The notes under the pieces: model-generated
What the model was told of the DNA's origin: nothing
What the model saw: the letters and a program-made list of their open reading frames with translations, nothing else
Databases searched by the model: none
Program-made: the position numbers and the translations under genes
Part shown: piece by piece, positions 32,495 to 42,177 of the stretch
Layout: each line of letters opens with the position of its first letter
Numbering within the stretch: the stretch's first letter is position 1
Source: DSUN01 sp035527715
GTDB lineage: Bacteria; Planctomycetota; PUPC01; DSUN01
Reading direction: 5' to 3'
DNA length: 45,669 bases
NCBI GenBank assembly: GCA_035527715.1
Contig: DATKZY010000077.1
Span: forward strand, 1 to 45,669

Positions 32495-33760
32495 TCAGGC
32501 CTTCTTCACAACCTTGCGCATGTAGACCAGCCAGTAGACGGAACCGACAAAGAGCGCCCCGCCCACAATGTTCCCGATCGTGACCGGAATCAGGTTCCGG
32601 ACGAAGAAGTTGCCCCACGTGAGGCCATCGAGGGCCATCGTGCCGGCGGCAGCCGTGCCCTTGAGGAACAGGCCCATCGGGATGAAGTACATGTTCGCGA
32701 CGCAGTGCTCGTAGCCGAGGGCGACGAAGGCCATGATCGGGAAGAAGATGGTGAGCACCTTGCCCGCGGTGTCCTTGGCCGACAGAGCCATCCAGACGGC
32801 GAGGCAGACGAGCCAGTTGCAGCCGATGCCCCGGAAGAATGCCTCGCCGAAGGGCAGCGTCGCCTTGGCGTTGGCGATGGCCAGGGCCTTCGCGCCCACG
32901 GCGTTCGCGTTCGCCTTCCACAGGCCCGAGAGGAACATGATGTAGGCGAGGACGATGGAGCCCGCGAAGTTGGCGAAGAAGACGATGGTCCAGCGGCTGA
33001 GCATGCGGCCGACGCTGTACTGCCGCTCGAGCACGCTGGCGATCATCAGGTTGTTGCCGGTGAACAGCTCGGCGCCCGCGATGACGACGAGCATGAGGCC
33101 GACGGAGAAGACCCCGCCCACGAGCACCTGGGCGAGGCCGGCGCCGACGTAGCGCGCCGCGTCCTGGCCCACCAGCGTGGCCATCTGGGCGCCGAAGCCG
33201 ATGTACACGCCCGCAAGGACACCCAGGACCACGCTGTTGAGGAGCGACATGGTGGCCTTCTTGACGCCGACGCTTGTGGCCACGGCGTGGGCGACGGCCT
33301 GGGGGCTGCGGCCCTCGTAGTGCTCGGGCTTCGGCGCGCTCTCCTTGATCTCGCGGACGATGCGGTCCATGGTCTCGCCCACGTTCGCCTGCGGGCCGTT
33401 CCGCAGGGCACGCTCCACCGCGTCCACGATCTCGTCGGGCCGGAACGGCTTGCACACGTAGTCGGACACGCCGAGGCGGGTGGCCTCGGCGGCGGATTCG
33501 ACCGCGCCGTAGCCGGTGATGATGACGATGGCCATGCCGGCGCGGTCCTGGCGGGCGCGGCGCACGACCTCCATGCCGTCCATGTCGGGCATCTTGAGGT
33601 CCACAAGCGCGCAGTCGAAGTAGCCGCGGCTGGCGCGGTCGAGGCCCTCCTGGGCGGAGGCGGCGGTCTCGACCTCGTAGCCGCGCTCGGCGAAGATCCG
33701 CTGGCAGCTCTCGCGGATCGTTGGCTCGTCGTCCACGATCAGGATACGCTTCCGCGTCAT
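32495..33760 (-). CDS. Response-regulator receiver domain fused to a formate/nitrite (FNT/FocA) channel
   Basis: 421 residues. The ATG at 33760 has AAGGAG 9 nt upstream. Residues 1-~122 are a complete receiver domain: acidic pair Asp10/Asp11, phosphoacceptor Asp54 (LVDLKMPDMDG), Thr82, Lys104 (VCKPF). A ~40-residue linker follows. Residues ~165-421 are an FNT channel with several hydrophobic helices and the family signatures AGAELFTGNN, GIGCNWLVCLAVW and GYEHCVANMYFIP, including the conserved pore His. FNT proteins form pentamers and pass formate, nitrite or hydrosulfide. Stand-alone FNTs of ~270 residues are the norm. The fusion implies that phosphorylation acts directly on the channel, by inference. 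It follows another receiver gene by 13 nt, and met genes lie in the same island, so formate is the likeliest substrate. Confidence 0.88.
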   Translation of the reverse strand: MTRKRILIVDDEPTIRESCQRIFAERGYEVETAASAQEGLDRASRGYFDCALVDLKMPDMDGMEVVRRARQDRAGMAIVIITGYGAVESAAEATRLGVSDYVCKPFRPDEIVDAVERALRNGPQANVGETMDRIVREIKESAPKPEHYEGRSPQAVAHAVATSVGVKKATMSLLNSVVLGVLAGVYIGFGAQMATLVGQDAARYVGAGLAQVLVGGVFSVGLMLVVIAGAELFTGNNLMIASVLERQYSVGRMLSRWTIVFFANFAGSIVLAYIMFLSGLWKANANAVGAKALAIANAKATLPFGEAFFRGIGCNWLVCLAVWMALSAKDTAGKVLTIFFPIMAFVALGYEHCVANMYFIPMGLFLKGTAAAGTMALDGLTWGNFFVRNLIPVTIGNIVGGALFVGSVYWLVYMRKVVKKA

Positions 33761-33773
33761 TGTGGGTGGCTCC

Positions 33774-34403
33774 TTACCAGATTTCCGCTTCGAGACGCTG
33801 CTCGAGCCAGGTGCGCTCCCCATCGGTCAACTCGCCGCAGTGCTTCTCGATCCAGGCGACGTCGCCGGAGGCGATGGCGGCCTTTGCCTCGGGGCCGAGC
33901 GCGACGCCGCACAGGACACGGCTGGGGCGGGTCATCAGGTCATCCGCGAAGGAGCGGTCGCCCGAGGCGCGCCGCAGCACCTGCTTCACCAGATCGGCCT
34001 CGACCTCGATCCGTTCGGCCACGTGCTCCGGTTCGGGGGGTCCCAGCGCCTTGGCCACGGCGTCGGCGAGCTGCGTCGGGGTGAACGGCTTCTCAATATA
34101 GTCGGCCACGCCCAGCCGCACGGCCTCGACGGCGGAAGGCACGGTGCCAAAGCCGGTGATGATCACGATGGCCGTGTCGGGCCGCTCCTTGCGGATGGCT
34201 CGGACGAGTTCCATGCCGTCGAGGTCGGGCATCTTCAGGTCGGTGACCACGAGGTCGAAGTGCTGAGTGGCGGCGCGGCACAGGCCGTCGCGACCGCTCT
34301 CGGTCGTGGCCACATCGAACCCTCGCGCCCCCAGGATGCGGCGACAGCTCTCGTTGACGATCGGCTCGTCGTCCACCACCAGGACCTTTCGCGACGCTTC
34401 CAT
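33774..34403 (-). CDS. Receiver-domain protein with C-terminal helical tail
   Basis: 209 residues. The ATG at 34403 has AAAGGAGG 7 nt upstream. Residues 1-~123 are a receiver domain with Asp11/Asp12, phosphoacceptor Asp55 (VVTDLKMPDLDG), a Thr in IIITGFG and a Lys in IEKPF. No DNA-binding or enzymatic output is present. The remaining ~85 residues are predicted helical: a segment (SFADDLMTRPSRVLCGVALG), then AIASGDVAWIEKHCGELT. This loosely resembles the LigA-type helical domain; the comparison is tentative. The protein is ~45% similar by eye to the receiver of the next gene, so the two could be exchanged phosphorelay partners. It is first in the operon with the REC-FNT channel and preceded by a sigma-54 promoter. 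Confidence 0.8.
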   Translation of the reverse strand: MEASRKVLVVDDEPIVNESCRRILGARGFDVATTESGRDGLCRAATQHFDLVVTDLKMPDLDGMELVRAIRKERPDTAIVIITGFGTVPSAVEAVRLGVADYIEKPFTPTQLADAVAKALGPPEPEHVAERIEVEADLVKQVLRRASGDRSFADDLMTRPSRVLCGVALGPEAKAAIASGDVAWIEKHCGELTDGERTWLEQRLEAEIW

Positions 34404-34462
34404 CGGATGGCCTCCTTTCGTTCTGGGCGCCTCGTGCCCCCTTGCCCACTGATGGTTGCAAG

Positions 34463-34479
34463 AGCAAAGGCCGTGCCGT
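34463..34479 (-). promoter_or_regulatory. sigma-54 promoter for the REC / REC-FNT operon
   Basis: On the minus strand ACGGCACGGCCTTTGCT matches YTGGCACG-N4-TTGCW, with GG (34477-34476) and GC (34465-34464) exactly 10 nt apart and two mismatches upstream of the GG. The expected transcript start at ~34452 leaves a ~50-nt leader. An NtrC-type activator is encoded at 37643. Confidence 0.6.
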
Positions 34480-34535
34480 GCGAACGGCGCGCGGGCCGCC
34501 CATCTGCTGGTTCGCACCTAACTCGTTGCCGCGGC

Positions 34536-34549
34536 GTGGCTTAAGCCAC
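34536..34549. promoter_or_regulatory. 14-bp palindrome, candidate activator site upstream of the sigma-54 promoter
   Basis: GTGGCTTAAGCCAC is a perfect 14-bp palindrome centred ~90 nt upstream of the predicted sigma-54 transcript start. That is the usual distance for NtrC-family enhancer sites. Only one copy was found. Confidence 0.45.
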
Positions 34550-34674
34550 CGCAGGGGAGAGAGGGCCGCTGCCAGCGCCAGGGCGTGCGGCCAGACAGTC
34601 GTATGCGAGGGAGTATGCCGCAGACGTACAGCATGTGCGGCTTGGCAGGAGAGGGGGTCGTGGGACGGAGCCGC

Positions 34675-35457
34675 CTACTCCCGAGACCGCAGGAGCCGTG
34701 CAAGGGACTCGTGCTTCCTGGCGAGGGCGACCCGGGAGGGCCGCTGGCCATCGTCGTCCGTCAGGGTCGCATCGGCCCCGTTGTCCAGGAGGAGTGCCAC
34801 GGTGTCTTTGTGGCCGAGCCAGGCGGCCTCGTGGAGCGGCGTCACGCCCGTCCAGCAGTCCTTGGCATTGGCGTCGGCCCCCCGGGCGACAAGGGCTCTG
34901 GCAACCTCCGTGTGGCCGCCCGACGCCGCGCGGTGAAGCGGCGTGCTGCAATGCTTGTCTCTGGCGCCCACGTCCGCGCCCTTCGCCAGGAGGAACTCCA
35001 CGACGCCTAGATTGCCGCGCCTGGCGGCCGCATGGAGCGGGGTGCCCCCATAGTGGTCCGTCGCATTCACATCCGCGCCCCTGGCGACCAGGAGTTCCAC
35101 GACGTCCCTATACCCCAGGAACGCCATGGCGTGCAGGGGGGTGCGGCCCCAGTGGTTCCTGGCGCCCACATTGGCGCCGTTGGCCAGCAGGAGCTCGGCC
35201 ATGTCGCGCGACGTGGCCAAGTGGAGCTGTGTCCACCCCCCGGAGTCTTCGGCATTCACATCAGCTCCCCTGGCGAGAAGCAGCGCGGCCACGTCCCGAT
35301 GGCCTTTCGAGACCGCCAGGTGGAGCGGGCTGATGCCGTAGCAGTCCTTGGCGTTGACGTGGGCACCTCGCGCGAGCAGGGATTCGGCGGCGGCCCTGTC
35401 GCCGCGCATGGCTGCCTCGTGCAGAGGGGTGAAGCCTCTGTCCTCTTCGGTACCCAT
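34675..35457 (-). CDS. Ankyrin-repeat protein
   Basis: 260 residues consisting of seven ~33-residue ankyrin repeats (G-TPLH-AA--G---VV-LLLARGADVNAKD) plus a partial eighth at the C-terminus. The third repeat (GWTQLHLATSRDMAELLLAN) is three residues short, losing the G-H/Y turn. There is no signal peptide or membrane segment, so it should be a cytoplasmic protein-interaction scaffold. The ATG at 35457 has a weak AAAGGG upstream. It lies between the sigma-54 REC-FNT operon and the divergent Cache kinase, and has its own sigma-70-like promoter. Its partner is unknown. Confidence 0.88.
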   Translation of the reverse strand: MGTEEDRGFTPLHEAAMRGDRAAAESLLARGAHVNAKDCYGISPLHLAVSKGHRDVAALLLARGADVNAEDSGGWTQLHLATSRDMAELLLANGANVGARNHWGRTPLHAMAFLGYRDVVELLVARGADVNATDHYGGTPLHAAARRGNLGVVEFLLAKGADVGARDKHCSTPLHRAASGGHTEVARALVARGADANAKDCWTGVTPLHEAAWLGHKDTVALLLDNGADATLTDDDGQRPSRVALARKHESLARLLRSRE

Positions 35458-35540
35458 GTCCCGGCCCTTTCGGAAGCAGCGCCCGGCGCCGTCCTATTGC
35501 TTGGGCAGCGGCGGGTCTGCCGCCTTCTGGCGCCACCCAT

Positions 35541-35569
35541 AGAATAGCCCGGAACGGCCGGAGGCGCAA
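35541..35569 (-). promoter_or_regulatory. sigma-70-type promoter for the ankyrin gene
   Basis: On the minus strand TTGCGC (35569-35564) and TATTCT (35546-35541) are 17 nt apart, ~83 nt before the ATG at 35457. Confidence 0.4.
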
Positions 35570-35626
35570 GGGGAAAAGCCAGGGCGAGGGTCGCAACCGT
35601 GGGACGAAGGCGGACGACGCGGCTTC

Positions 35627-35655
35627 TTGCCCCTCCGCCCCAATTCGTGTAACAT
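35627..35655 (+). promoter_or_regulatory. sigma-70-type promoter for the Cache kinase / NtrC operon
   Basis: TTGCCC (35627-35632) and TAACAT (35650-35655) are 17 nt apart, ~29 nt upstream of the ATG at 35685. Confidence 0.4.
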
Positions 35656-35684
35656 GGTTGCCAGGAGGGATTGGAGGCCGGGAC

Positions 35685-37642
<1,958 letters not shown>

Positions 37643-37646
<4 letters not shown>

Positions 37647-39058
37647 GCGCCAAGCCCCGCATCCTGGTCATTGACGACGACCCCATCGTCCGCCGCAGTT
37701 GCGAGCGCATCCTCGCCCCCGCCCACGACGTGTGCCTGGCCGAGACGGGCCGCCAGGGCCTCCGGCTCCTGCTGTCCGACCCCTTCCACGTGGCCCTCGT
37801 GGACCTCAAGCTGCCCGATATCGCGGGGACCGACATCCTTGCGGAGGCGCCCGACCACTTCCCCGACGTGCCGGTGATCATCATCACCGGCTACTCGACC
37901 ATCAAGAGCGCCGTCGAGACCATCAAGATGGGGGCCTTCGACTACCTGGCCAAGCCGTTCACGCCCGACGAGCTGCTGGCGGCCGTGGAGAAGGCCCTGC
38001 GCCAGCGCCGCCTCCTCACCGAGTACCGCGCCCTCCAGATCGCCGCCGAAGGCTCGTTCCGCCTCTCCTCGGTCTGCGCCGAATCACCCCCCATGCGCCA
38101 GGTCATCCTCCGCGTCCGACAGGCCGCCCCCACCGACACCACGGTCCTCATCACCGGCGAGAGCGGCACGGGCAAGGAACTCATCGCCCGCGCCCTCCAC
38201 TTCCTCGGCCCCCGCAAGGACGCCCGCTTCGTGGCCGTGGACTGCGGCGCCATCGCGCCCGGCCTCATCGCCAGCGAGCTCTTCGGCCACGTCGCCGGAG
38301 CCTTCACCGGCGCCACCACCGCCAGCCCCGGCCTCATCCAGACCGCCCACGGCGGCACCCTCTTCCTCGACGAGATCAGCAACCTCCCCCTCGACCTCCA
38401 GGCCACCCTCCTCCGCGCCATCGAGGAGCGACAGGTCCGACCCGTCGGCGCCGCCGAACCCCTCCCCGTCAACATCCGCCTCGTCGCCGCCACCAACCGC
38501 GACCTCGGCGCCCTGGTTGCCGAGGGCAAGTTTCGAGCCGACCTCTACTACCGCCTCAACGTCCTCCCCATCGCCATCCCACCTCTCCGCGAGCGCAAGG
38601 TGGACATCCCGCACCTCGCACGCCACTTCCTGGCCCGCCACGCCGCCAAGTCCCACAAGCGGATCGACGACTTCACGCCCGAGGCCCTCAACCTCCTCAT
38701 GGCCCACGACTGGCCGGGCAATGTCCGCGAACTCTCCAACGTCGTCGAGCGCATCGTCGTCCAGTGCACCCAGGGCCGCATCGGCCAGGCCCACGTCCGC
38801 GACACCATCCCAGCCCCCGCCCCCGAGCCCCCTGTCCCCACGACCGCCGCCGAGCTCTACCAGCGCAAGGACGACCTCCACGGCCAGGCGGTCGCCGAGA
38901 CCGAGCGGGCCTTCCTCCTCGCCGCCTTGCGCCGCAGCCACTTCAACGCCAGCCGTGCCGCCGCCGACGTCGGCATGCAGCGCACCCACTTCCAGGCCCT
39001 CCTCCGCAAGCACGGCCTCCGCATCCGCGACCTCGCCGCGGGGCACGACCTGAGCTGA
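37643..39058 (+). CDS. NtrC-family sigma-54-dependent response regulator
   Basis: 471 residues. The receiver spans 1-~120 with phosphoacceptor Asp54 and Lys in LAKPF. The AAA+ domain spans ~140-380: Walker A GESGTGKE (~172), the sigma-54-contacting GAFTGA at 219-224, Walker B GGTLFLDEI, and the R-finger region FRADLYYRLNV. A Fis-type helix-turn-helix lies near the C-terminus (NASRAAADVGMQRTHFQALL). It activates RpoN promoters from upstream enhancers. The ATG overlaps the kinase stop. Candidate target promoters with -24/-12 elements are at 34463 and 2208. Direct regulation is not shown by sequence alone. Confidence 0.93.
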
Positions 39059-39078
39059 AGTCCCGCGTCATCCCCCCC

Positions 39079-39114
39079 ATCTCTCCCATCTGTTGCATCT
39101 CGCGCATCTATCGC
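39079..39114. repeat. Four phased 9-bp ATCTnnnnC units
   Basis: ATCT starts at 39079, 39088, 39097 and 39106, each 9 nt apart and each unit ending in C. It lies just past the NtrC stop at 39058 and encodes nothing recognisable. Confidence 0.6.
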
Positions 39115-39121
39115 GCGTCCA

Positions 39122-39199
39122 AACGTCGAACATCGAGCATTGACCAGGGGCGGGCTCTGACGCCCGGCGTCCCCCGCTCGAAGCTCGACGTTCGACGTT
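39122..39199. terminator. Inverted repeat between convergent genes
   Basis: The left arm 39122-39138 (AACGTCGAACATCGAGC) and right arm 39183-39199 pair over 17 bp with one G-T wobble, around a 44-nt GC-rich loop. It lies between the NtrC gene and the convergent ATPase gene. It could terminate both, or be a dispersed repeat, since the right arm continues with a second GACGTTC unit. Confidence 0.45.
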
Positions 39200-39234
39200 C
39201 GACGTTGGCTCTTCCGTCCCTCCCGCGCGCCATG

Positions 39235-40341
39235 TCACTTCGCCGAGCCATCCGGTGCGCCCACCGGCTCGCCCGCTGTCTCCGTCGCCAGGCGCCACAG
39301 CCAGGGGGCATCGAACCCCACGCGGTAGGCTTCCACGCCCACCCGCCGCTTGGCCTTCAACAGCGATGTCATCGTGATCCCGGCCACCCGGGCGGCCCGC
39401 TCGACCTCCTGGCACGCGACCGGTCCGCCGGCCAGCGCCTGCCGCACCCATTCGGCGGCCGCGCGCCACCGGGGCTCCCGGCCGACGCCAGGCCCCCACT
39501 GCTCCTCCCCGGGGTCGAAGTCCGCCGGCTCAGGCTCCCAGGCCAGGGCGGGCGCCCCAAGCGCCGCGGCCGAGCGCACGATGCGGAAGGCGAGCGCGCT
39601 CGGCCGCTCCGCCAGGTTGCACTTGATCGGGGCGAGGAGCATCCGCCCGGGCTCCTCGCGGTCCGGCAGCACGGCCCACACGGCCCGCGACGCGGCGACG
39701 AAGCCCAGGCTGCCCATCGCCCGGTAGATGAGCGAGAGGCGAGTGCTCTTGTTCAGGTGCGTCACCGCCACCACCGCGGCGTTCGCCTCCTCGGCGAGCG
39801 CGGCCAGCGGGGCGAGCAGCCCCCGCACCTCGGCGTTGCTGTGCCCGGCCGAGCCCCCGAGGTAGGCCGTGAGGGGGTCGAGAATGATCAGGCGCACCTC
39901 GCCGGTCTCCTCGAGGGCCTGGCGAAGGGCGTCGAGGTCGCTCGCCAGCGAGAAGCCCCTCCGGCCCTCGCCGCGCCGCGCCGACCGCAACTCGACCAGC
40001 CGCCCCGCCTCCCCGCCGGCGGCGTCGAAGCGGGGCCGGATGGTGTCGGCCAGATCGTCCTCCGCCGAAAGCAGCACCACGCGGCCCACGGGGCGGGGAG
40101 TCTCCGGACTGGCGTCCCGCGCCTCGTCCGGCCAGGGCAGGCCGCGCGTCACGCGAGCCGCCATGTCGAGAGCCAGCAACGACTTGCCGCACCCTGGGTC
40201 GCCTACGACCAGGGTCACTTTCCCGAGCGGCACCCGTCCGGGCCACAGCCAGCGGACCGCCACCGCCGCCACATCGGCCGCGCACACCAGGTCAGGCCCG
40301 ACCACACCATAGAGTTGATCGAAGCTCAGCGACTCGTTCAT
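39235..40341 (-). CDS. RepA-like AAA (RecA-fold) ATPase
   Basis: 368 residues. The ATG at 40341 has AAAGGGG 9 nt upstream; longer in-frame starts lack a ribosome site. Walker A GDPGCGKS is at 47-54 and the Walker B strand is VRLIILDPLTAYLGG. VVAVTHLNKS is the sensor strand typical of AAA_25/RepA-type hexameric helicases. The C-terminal ~90 residues contain a winged-helix-like region (WVRQALAGGPVACQEVERAA). Such proteins occur with plasmid or phage primases, but no primase, replicase or integrase is adjacent. It has a perfect-consensus promoter and a long leader. A role in replication of a decayed mobile element is possible. Confidence 0.75.
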   Translation of the reverse strand: MNESLSFDQLYGVVGPDLVCAADVAAVAVRWLWPGRVPLGKVTLVVGDPGCGKSLLALDMAARVTRGLPWPDEARDASPETPRPVGRVVLLSAEDDLADTIRPRFDAAGGEAGRLVELRSARRGEGRRGFSLASDLDALRQALEETGEVRLIILDPLTAYLGGSAGHSNAEVRGLLAPLAALAEEANAAVVAVTHLNKSTRLSLIYRAMGSLGFVAASRAVWAVLPDREEPGRMLLAPIKCNLAERPSALAFRIVRSAAALGAPALAWEPEPADFDPGEEQWGPGVGREPRWRAAAEWVRQALAGGPVACQEVERAARVAGITMTSLLKAKRRVGVEAYRVGFDAPWLWRLATETAGEPVGAPDGSAK

Positions 40342-40618
40342 TGGTTGTAACCCCTTTACCATCCAAGTGTTGCGGTTGACTTGTTTCGCTAGACACGACA
40401 CTTCAGCGTCCCTTTGCCGCGGGCTTCCTCCTACTGCGGGCGGAGCGCGAAGCCCGGAGTCCCACCGGACCGTGTCTCTGCCCTAAGTACAGGGAACATC
40501 AGTTGTTATGGAAAGGCGTTGTGGTGGGTCGGCCACCGTCCGTAGCGGCCGACGGGACAGCCGTCAACGCGGCTGGCCCTTTTTGGGTTTGCGCGAAACT
40601 CTCGCGCGACGAATCACT
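40342..40618 (-). promoter_or_regulatory. ~275-nt leader of the AAA ATPase mRNA, with hairpins
   Basis: Between the consensus promoter and the ATG at 40341 lie a 7-bp stem (40528-40534 with 40547-40553, 12-nt loop) and an 8-bp stem (40420-40427 with 40449-40456). A 17-codon basic reading frame begins with GTG at the predicted transcript start. None of this matches a riboswitch I recognise. Confidence 0.4.
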
Positions 40619-40624
40619 GCGACT

Positions 40625-40653
40625 AGTATACTACACGCAAATGCATTTGTCAA
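40625..40653 (-). promoter_or_regulatory. Perfect-consensus sigma-70 promoter
   Basis: On the minus strand TTGACA (40653-40648) and TATACT (40630-40625) are 17 nt apart in an AT-rich island. This is the best promoter match in the window and points toward the AAA ATPase. Confidence 0.75.
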
Positions 40654-40908
40654 GCGCTTGACTACGATTTTTCTTGCACGCTGAAAGCCCCACCATTCCG
40701 AGCGGAGCGGCCCGCCCGCCGTAGCCTCGGCGCAGGCGGGTGGGAAGGCGCCTGGCTCTTGCGACGCTTCGCGGAGAACCAAAGCGGCATCTGCGATGCC
40801 GCACTCCATATTCCTCCCGCGTCACCAGGGGGTGGGCGATGGAGTGCGGTGACAAAGTCGCCGCTTTCAATCCAAGCGGAGCGGATCGAAGCCGAGGGAC
40901 CCTTGGGC
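40654..40908. other. Non-coding stretch with paired inverted repeats
   Basis: No gene is seen. The region between the AAA ATPase promoter and the end of the PAS kinase holds the 29-nt inverted pair at 40781-40867. Confidence 0.5.
40781..40867. repeat. Inverted pair of 29-nt repeats
   Basis: 40781-40809 (AAAGCGGC, 12 nt, GCACTCCAT) and 40839-40867 are inverted copies with identical ends (AAAGCGGC and GCACTCCAT) and diverged middles, separated by 29 nt. Identical arm ends with variable centres suggest a dispersed repeat family, not a simple terminator. Confidence 0.65.
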
Positions 40909-42111
40909 TCACTCAGCGGCGGCTGGCTCCTCGGCCTCTCGGGGGAGTTCGAGGCGGAAGGTGGTGCCCTCGGCCTCCGAGGTGGTGAAGGAGAGGCGGC
41001 CGCCCAGGTAGCGCTCGACGATGAGCCGGGCGCCATACGTGCCCAGCCCGCGGCCCTGCCGGCCCTTCGTGCTGTAGTAGCGGACGAAGATGTGCCGGGC
41101 CACCTCGTCGGGCATCGCCCCGGCGTTCCAGACCTCGAAGACGCCAACGTGCCCCTCGAAGCGGCAGCTCAGGCGCACCTCGCCCCCGGCCCCCGTCGCC
41201 TCCAGGGCATTCTTGACCAGGTTGGTCAGCGCGCGGATGAGCAGGACGGAGTCGGTGCGGAGCAGCGCGTCGTCGCCCTCGGCCGGGAACTGGCACACGA
41301 GGCGTTTGCCCGACGCACAGGCGTGGTGAGCGAAGACGTGCGCGAGGACCTCCCGGACCTCGGAGGGGCTGGTGTAGGCCGTCCGCGCGCGGAAGCGGCC
41401 GGCCTCCATGTCCCGCAGGTCGCGCCGCTCGGCGATCTCGGCGACGAGGCGCCGCGTGAGGTCGGCGATGTCGCGCAGCACCTCCGCGCGCTCGGCCTCG
41501 GGGCACCGGTCCAGGCCCCGCACGGCGTACAGGAGGGCGGAGGCGGTGTTCATGAGATCGTGCAGGAACACGGCCTCGAGGGCCTCGCGCCGCTTCAGGT
41601 CCGAGATGTCCCGGAGCGAAATCACGGTCAGGCGCTGTCCCGCCATCACAACGGGGGTGGCCCGGACGCGGAACTCGAATGCCTGCTCCTGGCCGTCCAC
41701 GGTGGCGGTGAGGAGGCATTCGGCCTCGGTGGGCGCATTGTCGCGCTGGCTGCTGACGATCGCGACGGCGGCCCCACACGTATGGCAGAAGGGGCCCGCG
41801 CCGCAGCCGCCGCCGGGACTGTCCTTGGCGTGGACGCAGTGGAGGGCCTCGCCGGGCCGCATGCCCAGGAGCTTCTCCGGCTCCTCGCAGCCCAGGAAGC
41901 GCAGGAGGTGGCCGTTCACGGCCACGATCTGCCGCTGGGGGTTGAGGATGAGGAGGATTCCGCCGACGCTCTGGAGCGTGGCGGTCATGACCGCGCTGGC
42001 GCCCACCGCCGCGGCTGCCTGCTGGACGGCCTCGGGCGTCGCCCGCTCCGCGGGGGCGAAGTGCGTCTCCGGGCTCGGACCCTGCGCGGACTCGGATGGG
42101 ACTTGGGGCAT
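40909..42111 (-). CDS. PAS histidine kinase with cysteine cluster
   Basis: 400 residues, cytoplasmic (no TM segment). The ATG at 42111 has GGAGA 9 nt upstream. A PAS domain (~45-170) starts GGILLILNPQRQIVAVNGHL and contains Cys92, Cys103, Cys109 and Cys112 (CVHAKDSPGGGCGAGPFCHT), a spacing that could bind a metal or an Fe-S cluster. The His-box is FLHDLMNTASALL with phosphoacceptor His184. HATPase_c motifs are TNLVKNALEA and GRGLGTYGARLI. Redox or gas sensing is inferred from the Cys cluster. It has its own sigma-70 promoter 95 nt downstream of the two-CW kinase. No dedicated response regulator is adjacent; the receivers at 33774 and 32495 are candidates. Confidence 0.82.
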   Translation of the reverse strand: MPQVPSESAQGPSPETHFAPAERATPEAVQQAAAAVGASAVMTATLQSVGGILLILNPQRQIVAVNGHLLRFLGCEEPEKLLGMRPGEALHCVHAKDSPGGGCGAGPFCHTCGAAVAIVSSQRDNAPTEAECLLTATVDGQEQAFEFRVRATPVVMAGQRLTVISLRDISDLKRREALEAVFLHDLMNTASALLYAVRGLDRCPEAERAEVLRDIADLTRRLVAEIAERRDLRDMEAGRFRARTAYTSPSEVREVLAHVFAHHACASGKRLVCQFPAEGDDALLRTDSVLLIRALTNLVKNALEATGAGGEVRLSCRFEGHVGVFEVWNAGAMPDEVARHIFVRYYSTKGRQGRGLGTYGARLIVERYLGGRLSFTTSEAEGTTFRLELPREAEEPAAAE

Positions 42112-42146
42112 GGCGTTGGTTCTCCACGGAAGCGGGTGACGCCATC

Positions 42147-42174
42147 ATTATAGTCAACGTGCCCGGCGTATCAA
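42147..42174 (-). promoter_or_regulatory. sigma-70 promoter for the PAS kinase
   Basis: On the minus strand TTGATA (42174-42169) and a perfect TATAAT (42152-42147) are 16 nt apart, ~35 nt upstream of the ATG at 42111. Confidence 0.7.
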
Positions 42175-42177
42175 GCG

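Noticed and set aside
35551..35580. TGGC...TTGC pair that looks like a sigma-54 promoter for the ankyrin gene
   Set aside because: GG-GC spacing is 11 instead of 10, which RpoN does not tolerate. A sigma-70-type promoter overlaps it.
40564..40809. 81-codon minus-strand frame across the consensus promoter
   Set aside because: It reads through the promoter and the repeat pair with no ribosome site. Only its last 17 codons could be transcribed from that promoter.
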